This document shows positions 1-9,547 of a stretch of DNA of 64,000 bases, one piece after another; the first letter of the stretch is position 1, and each line of letters begins with the position of its first letter. This stretch comes from Scolanthus callimorphus (taxonomy: Eukaryota > Cnidaria > Anthozoa > Actiniaria > Edwardsiidae). Made by a program: the position numbers and the translations under genes. Below the pieces are notes generated by a model. That model did not search any database and was not told where the DNA came from. It saw nothing but the letters and a program-made list of their open reading frames with translations. The stretch covers positions 7,379,831-7,443,830 of the forward strand of contig CM066919.1 of NCBI GenBank assembly GCA_033964015.1, given 5' to 3'.

Positions 1-225
1 ATGGAAGTTTCTTCTTAACATATTGGGAAGTCCAGAAGTTTTCCTACCTAATTTCGTAACCTAAATTGTTAAACTTGCAGATTTTAGAGAGAAACGCTGT
101 TCGTGTAGGCCGCGATCTTTATTTTCGACCCCAGGAGCCCGGAAATAACTACACAGGTAGCCCGCGTCACGCACGGGTTGGCATTGATAAAACGACACAT
201 TTATCTTGATATGTGTCTCTCTATA
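1..225. repeat. Dispersed repeat, copy 1 (inverted partner near 21297-21530)
   Basis: This segment matches, in reverse complement, the sequence at about 21297-21530. Shared words include GTAGCCCGCGTCACGCACGG and the surrounding 'lattice' of matches from the left edge to the TATCTTGATAT word near 210. Because the two copies are 21 kb apart and in opposite orientation, this is an interspersed repeat and not a local duplication. No coding potential was recognised. The left edge is cut by the window, so the element's true end is unknown. Confidence 0.75.
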
Positions 226-562
226 CTCGTTTCTTCCCGTTAGATGGTGGTTTCAATGGAAATTTGTCCAGCTGCGACAACAGCCACTTCTGGACCAACA
301 CTGCCGCGGGCCCGCGAAACATTTATCTTTCCCAGCGGCGAAAGGACGACGCCACGGAAGCCGGTATCGCAGTTTTTTCCCGATGTGGTACGGGGGGTTT
401 TAAGATCACAAACATCAGAGCACTTGAGTGTTAAACGTGATCACGTGGAATTTCCATTGAGGGTGAAGTAATTTTCGTAGTGCATATGATCACCCCTAAG
501 AGGAGGAGATACGTGGACTAAAGTTGTACTTGAAATAAGAATGCCAAAAGTTCTGCTTCTAC

Positions 563-707
563 TGCGCTATCCAGTTAAGCTTGGAGCGATCATAGTTTTG
601 TCGAAGTTTTAACAGTTCGTTTTGATATTTTTACGTTTGAAACACACTCAAAACGTGAAAACTTAACGAAAAATCTATAAGCACTCCAAGCTTAACTGGA
701 TAGCACA
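563..707. repeat. Foldback hairpin, about 27-bp arms
   Basis: The left arm at 563-588 (containing TCCAGTTAAGCTTGGAG) is repeated in reverse complement at 681-707. The 90-bp loop contains a second, weaker AAAACGTGAAAAC-type symmetry. The layout is typical of a miniature inverted-repeat element. No target-site duplication was identified. Confidence 0.7.
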
Positions 708-1004
708 GTATATCTGATCTTTTTTGGCTAACGAGATTTAACATCACTAAGCTTTATGCAAATTTGATGACGTAATAAGAGGTACAACACATGTATGCTA
801 ATATCAACTAGTGCGTTTATAATCCACGGATTTTTTCAAGGATAATGAGATGTGCATCTGGCTTGTATATCATTGTGTATGAAAACTGCTTGTATAGGAA
901 AGATTTATTGACAAGTTAGAGAGTTCTGTCCACAGGATTCTTTATGTCAATTTGTATTCATGGCTGATTGCATTTTTGAACCACACCTTGGGGTTGAGGA
1001 TCTC

Positions 1005-1260
1005 CGTTAAAAGACCCCCTCGCCTACTCCAACCTCAAGGACCCCCCTCCCTTGGAATTTCCTTTTTTTCCTGGTAAAAAAAACCCTGGGAAATCTATTT
1101 TTGATAAAATGTCCCTGGAAAGTCACCTTTTTACCCTCCCCCTTGGAATTTCCAGTCTCCAAACACACCCCCTCCCGTGAAATTTCCAGAGTCCAATACA
1201 ACCCCCATGGACAATTTTCCGTAGGTCCTCAAACCCCAACCCCCCGTGGCGGTTTAAAAA
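1005..1260. repeat. Imperfect C-rich tandem repeat (CCCTTGGAATTTCC words)
   Basis: Several degenerate copies of a roughly 50-bp unit centred on CCCTTGGAATTTCC follow each other. The unit alternates runs of C with A/T-rich words. The open frames on both strands are consequences of the periodicity. Confidence 0.55.
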
Positions 1261-1940
1261 TGCAATCAGCCATTTTGGCCGCTAAAAGGTTGGCCGTTAA
1301 TAATTAGGGATAATTTTATAGATGCAACAGATGCACATTCACTGCACAATTTTTGAGTCACTCACTCAGCCCGCGTTGACTGTCTTTGGGCTTGTCTTTC
1401 TTATTGAACATTAGAGGGTCGGATTAACGCTATTAAAAAAGGATGAGGTACAAATAAAGTGGTATGTGTTGCTCTTAGACTACCTGTAGGCGTGGGAGAT
1501 TTTTGTAGCGAGAAAACCCAAGAGTTCGCCATCTTGACCGCCATTTTGAAAAATGCGTCGCAGGAGAGAGCCCGGGGTGAGAAAAATATCCGATGGCGCC
1601 CTGCGATCTGAAACTCGGCTTTCTCTGCGGACAAAAACACCATCTACCACCTGCAAGCAGGCTATGTTGTTGTCAGAGTGTCGAATTGAGGGATTAAGTG
1701 TCGAAACTTTTCGTTTAATTTCTATTCTCATTGGTCGTTATTTCTATCAACCAACAGGGTAGGAAGGTGCAACAGCGATTTGGAAAATGAAGCAGGTCTG
1801 AAGTTATTTAGAAACAATAATAGATTTGCCACAACTTCAACAAACCTCTCTGAACAAAGCACACACTACCTGCATTCTAATTGGCTGAGCGAATGTGTGG
1901 CGTAAGCTTTGCGTGAAAATTTGTGTTACATATAGAGGAT

Positions 1941-2077
1941 ATTACATGGCCGCGCGGAGATACGAATTTTATCTTCGAGAGTTGAAAATTTATCTCACGA
2001 GTGAGCGCAGCGAACAAGTGAGATAAATTTTTAACACGAGAAGATAAAATTCGTATCTCCAAGCGGTCATGTAATGT
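1941..2077. repeat. Near-perfect palindromic MITE
   Basis: The left arm (ATTACATGGCCGCGCGGAGA, then ATACGAATTTTATCTTC) is mirrored by GAAGATAAAATTCGTATCTC and GTCATGTAAT on the right. A short GTGAGCGCAGCGAACAAGTG centre separates the inner arms. It is a hairpin of about 137 bp, directly followed by another foldback at 2084-2250. Confidence 0.8.
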
Positions 2078-2083
2078 TCTGTT

Positions 2084-2250
2084 TATTATATAAACATCAA
2101 TGAAATACCAAATTCAAATTTTATTCGAGCATTCAGCAAAGGCAAGTGTGATATTTTCACATGTGAAAATAACATGATATTTTCACGTGTGAAGATATTA
2201 AGTTTTCGCGCGGGAGATCACCTGGTATTTCATTGGTGTTTATATAATAA
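2084..2250. repeat. Foldback element with 28-bp terminal arms
   Basis: TATATAAACATCAATGAAAT near 2090 is mirrored by ATTTCATTGGTGTTTATATA near 2227. Inside are palindromic TTCACATGTGAA and TTCACGTGTGAA words. It abuts the palindrome at 1941-2077 on one side and the foldback at 2251 on the other. Confidence 0.7.
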
Positions 2251-2379
2251 GGTGTTTTTTCTTTCGTCTTCTTTTGAAAGGAAGCACTTTCCACAGGCTC
2301 CCCAGGATCATTGAGCGAACTCCAGAGTTGATAGTTTGCAGTTTTCTTGTGTCGCTGTGTGAAGTTTGCCCGGGGCGCA

Positions 2380-2795
2380 CTCCCATATTTTTTGGCCGGG
2401 GAAGATCGTCGTATCTTTTAGGGGTTAAAATCACGTTGGTTTGGTCTCTTTTAGGGGTGATCTTGATCTTCAAGAAATTTTAGCCCGATTGGTATCTTTT
2501 AGGGCCGAAACTGTGTCCAAATTGCTTTTTCTCATGATGGTGCTTCTAAAAACCGTGTAAGAAAGAGAGATTAGACGATGAATTAGAAACAAACACGGAA
2601 ATGTCTTCATGGGTATTTTTCCCCTGTTACCTGTGTCCTTCGCGCCTACTTGGCACATAAGACCTCATCTTTTAGGGTATCTTTTTTAGGGTAATATTTT
2701 TTTGAGCCACGCTATGGCCCGCCATGTTTGGTATCTTTTAGGGGTGAAACTGAAAATTTCCGACGATCATCCCCGGCCAAAAAATATGGGAGTTC
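2380..2795. mobile_element. Nested inverted-repeat element (GTATCTTTTAGGGGT family)
   Basis: The left end (CCATATTTTTTGGCCGGGGA followed by GATCGTCGTATCTTTTAGGG) is mirrored by CGACGATCATCCCCGGCC and AAAAATATGGGAG at 2760-2793. A related copy lies at about 63137-63412 with the same terminal words. The word GTATCTTTTAGGG also repeats internally. Confidence 0.75.
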
Positions 2796-2816
2796 CCCCC
2801 CCCCCCCCTTATCTAG

Positions 2817-2913
2817 TTGCTCCCGTCTAGGGGTGGGCCAGACATTGTCTCAGGCTCTCACCACTTGTCCTTCTAGTCTGCGAAAATGTCTGGCCCACCC
2901 CTAGACGGGAGCA
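2817..2913. repeat. Perfect-arm hairpin, about 30-bp arms
   Basis: GCTCCCGTCTAGGGGTGGGC followed by CAGACATT on the left is exactly mirrored by AATGTCTGGCCCACCCCTAG and ACGGGAGC on the right, with a 37-bp loop. The near identity of the arms suggests a recent insertion or gene-conversion upkeep. Confidence 0.8.
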
Positions 2914-3487
2914 AAAACGTCACAACGGTTTGTTTTTACCACGGAGTCGTGGGAGCGTACCTACCGTGCATTTCAGGCCGAATCGACGAAGCTGAAAAGA
3001 TTCGCATTTATATCATTCAGAGAGGGTTGTTATCCACGAAAAAGGTAAACAAGAAAGCTGAATAGTTGTGCTTTTATTCTGTGTGGTTTGTTTGAGCAAC
3101 GCGACAATGATTTTTGAAAAAAAATCGAGGGAAATTTGTGGATCGCTGAGCGTTCGGAATTTTGCAGTTTGCAACCTTCCAGAACATATAGTAAGAGTAA
3201 GAGGTGACAATAAATTGGCTAAAACTCGCTTAAAAGTGCATTTCTGACCGAATAAATACTAGTAGTGGTTTATTTAGGTACTAAAGGACTAGATAAGGGC
3301 GTTTTTCAATTTTTTTACTTTTCGTAGGTACTTTCATTTTAGCGCTAATCGAACTCAGTCAAACTTTACACAGCGACACAAGAAAACTGCAAACTATCAA
3401 CTCTGGAGTTCGCTCAATGATCCTGGGGAGCCTGTGCACTTTCTGGTGCCAAGTGAAAGTATGACGGAAAGAAGAAAAACACATTAA

Positions 3488-3598
3488 GGGCTGAACAGTT
3501 ATGGCATCGCTTCGCCGCACAGGTTCCCCAAGCTCCGTGAGAGTTTAAAAAAATAATTTAAATAAAGCTGAAGTGGTTTCAATACCGTAATGTTTGTT
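3488..3598. other. Short spacer between foldbacks
   Basis: No gene or repeat structure was recognised here. Confidence 0.4.
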
Positions 3599-5691
3599 AG
3601 GGACGTGTCATTATTTAGCGGGGGGGAGGGCTCCTATTTTTGTGGGGAGGGTCCTAATTTTTTTCGCGTGTCTAAAGGGAGGGTCCAATTTTTTTTCAAT
3701 CCTATTTGGGGGAGGGTCATAATTTTTTTCAGCAACATTTGGACAATGAAGAGGGCGATAGTGGTTATTTCAGCAACTTCTCCATAAAAATTTCGGCGCG
3801 CTTCGCGCGCATAAACAATGACATAATATACTCTTTTAGCTATGAGGACACTACCGTTGACAAGAACAAGTTATCTTGACAAGGAAAATCAAACTTTCCC
3901 AGAATTTCCCTGCAAATGATAGGCCTGGAGGGCAAGTCACTATATGTTTGAAAAAAGACCCCTCGGGTAAGCGTGAGTTTTCGACGTTACAAGCATATAA
4001 TTTCGTCCGTCGGGCCGCGCTTCGCGCACATGAATATTAATAACTTCGTCATTTGCGGAGCGCAGTTGTGCGCATGAAAAATATACCCTAACCTATATAG
4101 TTGAGGTAGTGTACTTCCTGACAGGCTTTGTTTACCATACCGCACACAAAACATGTTCATCTACCCTTTCTCTGAGGCTTGATGAAATGCGATGAACAAA
4201 CAAAAAAACGATGAACAAACAAAAAAAACGATCAACAAACAAACAAACTTTTATCAAAATTTGGGCACGCTTCGCGCGCAACGAAGGATATGCGAGCCCG
4301 TTTTTCTGTAAAATGTCTACAGTACTAGGTCAAACAGGGGACGGGAGATGTGGGATTGCGTTAATCATTGCACTTAGAGGGAGGATCACTGTATTTTACC
4401 TGTGTATTATAAACATCCTCACGTAAATAATCGAGGCGATGAATAATATAGACATAGACATAGACATGTTTTATTGGCACTTTGTAAATGACTGAATTTA
4501 CATCGGTGTAATTCCAATAAATTAATAAAATAATTAAAGCAAAAACAAACATTTAGGATATATATCTTATCAGTAGATCATGCTATTATTGGCCATTAAA
4601 AGGAAAGAAAATTCTGTCTTGCAGTATATGCACCAGTCAATTGACACCCCGGCCCCCACCCCCGGGACAGGGCGGGAAAGTAACGCGGTCAGGCCGGGGA
4701 TTTAACACATTAATCTACGGAAGGGCAGGGAATTTAACACGGACCTTCTATAGCGGGAATATTCAGCGGGGCATTAACGGGAAATTAACGCTGAGCCAGA
4801 AGTTCGATTATCGTGCGAAAATATATTGGTTTAAGGACCGAGGTCGGAGGATTTTGGGAGGGATCACTTCATTTTTGGACGAGTGAAAGGATCTCTCGAA
4901 ACCTGAAGCCTTGAAAGAGAGATTCCAGCAACGAGTTCTATATCATTTTCTAGTTTTATTTCACTCATTATGTTGAAAATTTCGGCGCGCTTCGCGCGCA
5001 TAAGGAATGACATCTATTCTAGTTTTAGAGAACTTGCCCAAGGAAAACAATACGCTTGTGGCGCTTAAATGGAATGCGTACGAATGTCGTTACACGCATG
5101 TGTATCTTGGCAAGGACAAATGAAAACCCCCAAAAGCCCTCCAGTGATACGCCTGGTTGGCAGTCGATATGTTCCAAAGAAGTGAGTTCGACGTTACAAG
5201 CTGCATAGAAATTCGTTTTTGGGCTGCGCTTCACGCACATGAATCATAATAATTTGTAGCGCGTGAAGAATAAAACCAACAGGCTTTTTTACTACACGCA
5301 GAAAATAAAACGTTTATCTTTTCTCTGGAGGCTTGATGAAATGCGTTTATCAAAATAAAGGCGCGTTTCGCCATGTTGCAAAAGTGTTCCCGAGGGCCTG
5401 AAGCTTTAACAACGACCATGTCCCTGGTGACCGGGAAAATAGTAACATTTAACACTTAGTGAATGTTAAATTGGGAGGCCGTGATGTCAATTGACTGGTG
5501 CATGACAGAAGTAAGAAAACAGTAGTTCTGTTATTAAGAAGAAAGAAAGAGACATTACATCACTTGGACAATAGTCTATCTAACAGGTTTTTCAGAAATA
5601 AATTGCATGGGGGAGGGTCCCAATTTTTTTTAGGCTATTTTGAAAAAAATGGGAGCCCTCCCCCCCCCGGTAAATAATGACACGTCCCTTA
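3599..5691. mobile_element. Composite foldback enclosing a repeat family with CGCGCTTCGCGCGCAT words
   Basis: The outer ends GGGACGTGTCATTATTTA (3599) and TAAATAATGACACGTCCC (5673-5690) are inverted repeats next to GGGGGGGAGGG and its complement. Inside are two direct copies of a roughly 280-bp unit, at 3789-4050 and 4980-5265, each starting GGCGCGCTTCGCGCGCATAA and containing TTCGACGTTACAAGC. A second inverted pair, GCACCAGTCAATTGACA at 4630 and TGTCAATTGACTGGTGC at 5484, bounds an inner element. A further copy of the unit in the other orientation lies at 25920-26345. Confidence 0.65.
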
Positions 5692-6637
5692 TTGACTTCA
5701 CTTACATGAACCTTTGCTTCGCTAGCGACTGTAGTGAGTCATCAAATATCCCTTCTGTAAGATAAATAATAGAACAATAATAAACTTTCATTCAGTCATC
5801 CTGTATTTTCGATAAATTTGACTTTTGAGTCCGTTTTTAGCGATTTTTATTTCACCCCTCTCTCCTCTATATAATCTCTTTTAAAGGTTGGAGACTTCGA
5901 CAAGCCTCCCGAGCGAAAACAGCCATAAATTCGAAACAAACGCTCGAATCCGCTCAAAATCGACACTCGGCGATAGCGAAAGGATAGAACTATTCATCTC
6001 AACCAATCGACGGTGCAAAACTTACGTTGTTTGGGAATTTAGGTAGAAAAATCTGCTTATTCCATGTCTCTCAAGGCGCACGACAAATCTTGCGTGCAGA
6101 AAAGCCGTTGAAAAGCAATCGTTCGAACGTCTAGAATCAAGCGACCACGTAATAGATTCAAAACAGGCTGCCCTCGCCTTTGATTGGCGAATGTAACAAA
6201 GCGAAAGCAAAAACCGAACTAATCAGTATTTATATATATACATTATCTCTTGTTTTTTATTTCACATTTATTGGAACTAATGCATGTGTCTATGTCTATG
6301 TAAATATTTCAACTGACAAGCCAAGCTAATCGTGTTTTTCTCAACACGCAATTCAAAGCAAAATGGTGTCAGTTCAAAGTTAGCGTAATAAATACTAGCA
6401 GCTCTTTTGCATTATTTTAGGAGGGGTTGAAAGCAAATGTTGTTAAAAAATGCCACTACTCAAAAATCTCGTTCCCAGAGCCTTAAGGGGGATCCGTATT
6501 AGGCAGACCTAGATTGTAACAAAAACAGTGGCAATACAGGTTCGTGGGTTGTTTATTATTATGGAAAGGAAAACAGAGTGAAATGATCGAAAAATTGAAT
6601 CAATACAACACTTAAGCTCTGCAGGGATTCATGGTTC
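5692..6637. other. Intergenic stretch, nothing recognised
   Basis: AT-rich sequence with short open frames only. No splice-site-bounded coding segment, RNA gene or clear repeat was found, apart from simple TATATA near 6230. Confidence 0.5.
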
Positions 6638-6855
6638 AACCTCGTACCCAGAGCCCGTCATCTTTTGGCCAGCGGCAAGATTCAGGGCCCTGGGGGAATC
6701 CGATTTGTGAGCATGCGTGGTAGTCAAAAACGTAACGAACTTTCATACAACAATCAAACCGGAAACCCAGAATCTGGGTTTTAAAAAAATCGATTCCCCC
6801 AGAGCCCTGAATCTTTGCCGCTGGCCAAAAGATGACGGGCTCTGGCTACGAGATT
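6638..6855. mobile_element. Palindromic MITE, CTCGTACCCAGAGC family
   Basis: The ends AACCTCGTACCCAGAGCCCG and GGGCTCTGGCTACGAGATT are inverted repeats. The arms continue through ATCTTTTGGCCAGCGGC and CCGCTGGCCAAAAGATGAC, and the core contains AAACCCAGAATCTGGGTTTT. A second copy in opposite orientation lies at 13400-13621. No transposase frame is present. Confidence 0.8.
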
Positions 6856-6896
6856 GGGATTGGTTCTGGGAATCGGACTGTAATGTGCGCGCGTAC

Positions 6897-7117
6897 CATT
6901 CTCGTACCCAGAGCTCCCCGGCTCGTCTGCTCGCAGGGGAGGCTCTGGTGACATCCATTCGAGGACTTTTGCTGATTGGCTGGTTTTGAACGTTGGTGCA
7001 TGCGCAGAAAGATCTTTCTCTCAACGGCTCTGTATCAAATCTCGCGCATGCGTCAGTGGCTGTCACCAGAGCCTCCCCCGCGAGGAGAGGAGCAGGGGAG
7101 CTCTGGGTAAGAGAATG
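6897..7117. mobile_element. Mutator-like MITE with 9-bp target duplication
   Basis: The element starts CATTCTCGTACCCAGAGC and ends with the mirrored GAGCTCTGGGTAAGAGAATG. It is flanked on both sides by CGCGCGTAC (6888-6896 and 7118-7126), a 9-bp target duplication. Internal sequence contains CATGCGCAGA and CGCATGCGT symmetry. Relatives are at 18860-19374 and, degenerate, in an AP-1/2 beta intron at about 42585-42745. It lies about 170 bp upstream of the CIBAR-like gene, so it may contribute to its 5' flank. Confidence 0.75.
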
Positions 7118-7288
7118 CGCGCGTACAATACACGCATATATGCGCGCGCATAATCTGCGTCTGACAACAAGTGCTGACGAAACAATAACAGAATTACATT
7201 CGAACCCTTATGAGTTTGCGTTCTACACGGACTCAACGGAGACTAAAACAGGAAAAATTCCTCTGTAACGCAAAAAGCAATCGTTGAA

Positions 7289-8077
7289 ATGCTCTCTGGT
7301 CGCTTCAGTATTTCTTTGAGATCTAGCAAAGATGAAGTTATCAAGAACATGAAGTCACGGATAAATTTGATTGAGGAACATTTTCAGAGACTGACTCAGC
7401 TGACAGAAAAGTACTCGAAGACGGCAGAGAAACTCGGCAACAGAGGCAGCGATTTATCAGAAGAAATTGACCTATTGTATGACGAACTCGAGAAGCCAGA
7501 GATTGCGGTCAACTTCTCCAAGTTTGCACAATGTTTTTCGTCCGTTCAGAAATCAAGGAACGCCTCAGGAAAACAAATGAATAACGGAGTTGCGAACGAG
7601 CTTCGAGTTTTTCAAACGAAGTGCCAAGAACTAAGCAGAGAAATTAAAGAATGTGAAAATTTCATTCACAAGCAAAAGGCAGAAGAATCTAATCTTGGCA
7701 AAATGAAGGACCGAGATCCTGTCGACAGAAGAAAATTTGTAGAAGCTCAGCTGCGAGTTGAAAGTGCCCGAGACGCTGCTGTCTTTTCTAAGAAAGCTTT
7801 ACAAAGAAAGATGGAGAAATTTGAAAACGAAAAGATTCAAGACTCTCAGAAAATTCTATCTGAGCTTCTAGTAATCGAAATGCAACATCACGCCCGAGCT
7901 TTACAAACCTACACGAAAGCGTACCGCTGTGTGATGGACATTTCACATGGATCGAAAAGGAGACATAAAAGCGAGGAAAAGGCGAAGGCTTTCTACGTCT
8001 CGGATGAAGATGAACTACTACTTGAGAGAGAGAAATCATCCTCAGACTCACGATTGTCATTAAGCCATTTAGATTAA
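7289..8077 (+). CDS. CIBAR1: FAM92/CIBAR-like BAR-domain protein, intronless
   Basis: The frame encodes 262 residues from ATG at 7289 to TAA at 8077. The protein is almost entirely helical and charged. Residues 10-220 follow the FAM92 (CIBAR) BAR-domain pattern: an N-terminal helix with VIKNMKSRINLIEEHFQ, a middle segment with RDPVDRRKFVEAQ, then FENEKIQDSQKILSELLVIE and HHARALQTYTKAY, which parallels the family's Asn/Asp-Pro-x-Asp-Arg, FxxxKxxDxKxI and IExxxHxxALxxYTxAY signatures. Family members bind curved membranes at the ciliary base and at mitochondrial cristae; a similar role is inferred. The C-tail is acidic and serine-rich. There is no intron, unlike most animal homologues, so it may be an old intact retrocopy. 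A divergent paralogue of CIBAR1 or CIBAR2 is equally possible. Confidence 0.85.
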   Translation: MLSGRFSISLRSSKDEVIKNMKSRINLIEEHFQRLTQLTEKYSKTAEKLGNRGSDLSEEIDLLYDELEKPEIAVNFSKFAQCFSSVQKSRNASGKQMNNGVANELRVFQTKCQELSREIKECENFIHKQKAEESNLGKMKDRDPVDRRKFVEAQLRVESARDAAVFSKKALQRKMEKFENEKIQDSQKILSELLVIEMQHHARALQTYTKAYRCVMDISHGSKRRHKSEEKAKAFYVSDEDELLLEREKSSSDSRLSLSHLD

Positions 8078-8126
8078 CTTGGTTTTATGTTTGGCAATTC
8101 CGGGTATGTTAACAGCTATAGAGATC

Positions 8127-8132
8127 AATAAA
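8127..8132 (+). terminator. Polyadenylation signal AATAAA
   Basis: A canonical AATAAA lies 50 bases after the stop of the CIBAR-like gene and is followed by T-rich sequence. This supports a short 3' UTR. Confidence 0.6.
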
Positions 8133-8159
8133 GTTATATTTACCAAAAGCTTTGTAAGG

Positions 8160-8540
8160 CAAGTGTAAATCATAGCGACGCAAGTGCAATCGCAAGCTTA
8201 AAATCAGCAATTGTTGCTTGATTTACACTAGACGCAAGGACAAGCGCAAACACAAGGCGAACGAAACGTCTCGATTTTCTTGCACTTGCGTCTGCGCTAT
8301 GCGTTCTAGTGTAAACCACATATTGGGGAAATATATGAGTTTGATATCCTTGCGCTTGCCTTCATGTATAAACCAGACCTAAAGGCTTGATTCACACTTG
8401 ACGTAAGCACAAGCGCAAGAGAACGCAACGTCTCGATTTTCTTGTGCTTGCGTCTGCGCTTGCGTTCTAGTGTGAACCACACAAGGGAAATAAGTTTGAT
8501 ATCCTTGCGCTTGTGCTTGCATCTGCAAACTCTTTTATTT
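8160..8540. repeat. Two direct copies of an ACGCAAGCACAAGCGC repeat
   Basis: The segment at 8219-8320 is repeated at 8388-8483. Each runs from CTTGATTTACACTAGACGCA-type sequence, through AACGTCTCGATTTTCTTG, to GCGTTCTAGTGTAAACCAC, so each copy is itself an imperfect foldback. The surrounding sequence is rich in CTTGCGCTTG words. Confidence 0.65.
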
Positions 8541-8549
8541 CAGTATAGA

Positions 8550-9420
8550 TACACTCAACCATAGTGTATAACTCCTGTGCATATGGCTAGATTTAGTGGA
8601 GTAGATGGAGGATACTTTTGATGGGCTCCTGATTCGTCTACTGCTGTAATTCTTCTACTCCTGTACATTTGTACATATGGGTAGACCTGGTGGAGTAGAT
8701 GGAGGCTCCTTGTTCTTCTACTCCTGTGCATATGGCTAGACCTAAAGTAGAGTAGATGGAGGTTCCTGTTGATGGGCTCCTGATTCTTGTACTCCTGTAC
8801 ATATGGCTACACCTAGTGGAGTAGATAGAGGCCCATGTTGATGGGCTCCTGATTCTTCTACTGCTGTACCAGGGGCGTAGCCAGGTGGAACCCCCGCCCC
8901 TCTCCCGCAGCGGAACCCCCCCTCGCCTCTCTTCTGGACCGACTAACTACTAAAATTGTAAATATTTAATAGACAACAAATAAAAGCTCCAATCAAAATG
9001 TAGCAAATTTCTTCAAACGCTAGTTTTTCCCCGGGATCAATATTTTTGGCTGGGTTTCCTGTGGCGAGAACGCAAAAAACTGTCCGATCTATGTGGATTT
9101 TTTTGATTTTTTTAATTTTGGAACCCCCCTCTCATAAGTGCTGGCTACGCCCCTGTGTACATATAGCTAGACCTAGTGGAGTAGATAGAGGCTCATGTTG
9201 ATGGGCTCCTGATTCGTCTACTCCTGTACATTTGTACATTGGCTAGACCTAGTGGAGTAGATGGAGACTCCTGGTTCTTCTACTCCTGTGCATATGTCTA
9301 GACCTAGTGGAGTAGAAAGATGCTACTGTTGATGGGCTCTTGATTCTTCTGTACATATGGCTAGACCTAGCGGAGTAGTTAGAGGCTCCTGTTGATGGGC
9401 TCCTGACTTACTCCTTTAAA
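8550..9420. repeat. Minisatellite (GGAGTAGATGGAGGCTCCTG words), interrupted by a transposon
   Basis: About ten degenerate tandem units of roughly 75-95 bp share CATATGGCTAGACCTAGTGG, AGTAGATGGAGG, TTGATGGGCTCCTGATTC and TTCTACTCCTGTACAT. The array is split by the insertion at 8870-9155. Confidence 0.8.
8870..9155. mobile_element. hAT-like MITE, TIR CAGGGGCGTAGCCAG, 5-bp target duplication
   Basis: The element begins CAGGGGCGTAGCCAG and ends CTGGCTACGCCCCTG. TGTAC flanks it on both sides (8865-8869 and 9156-9160). It sits inside a minisatellite unit, so the empty site can be reconstructed from neighbouring units. It is 286 bp with no coding frame. The termini and 5-bp duplication resemble the 5-bp-duplicating branch of hAT elements; that assignment is an inference. 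Confidence 0.85.
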
Positions 9421-9547
9421 TAATCTCTAATGGTTTTATCATATGCAATAGTGCTCTGCAGCAATAGTGCTCTGCAGCAATAAGCAAGTCTAAAAAAGTG
9501 CTGCCACCTTTCGAAACCTAGCATAACGTGCGCAAATAATGTTTGCA

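Larger units (their letters stand above)
226..1934. other. Intergenic stretch without a recognised gene
   Basis: Only short open frames occur here. None has splice sites or domain-like content that I could support. The stretch contains the hairpin at 563-707, a C-rich imperfect repeat at 1005-1260, and around 1550-1660 a dispersed sequence that ends in the word CCTGCAAGCAGGCT; similar words recur at 30548 and 43550. Confidence 0.6.
2251..3487. mobile_element. Foldback DNA element, about 110-bp terminal inverted repeats, 1.2 kb
   Basis: The left arm at 2255-2369 (including GATCATTGAGCGAACTCCAG and TTTTCTTGTGTCGCTGTGTG) recurs in reverse complement at 3361-3480. The interior has no transposase-like frame. 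It carries a second nested element at 2380-2795 and a hairpin at 2817-2913, so this is probably a non-autonomous foldback colonised by others. Target duplication was not resolved. Confidence 0.75.
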
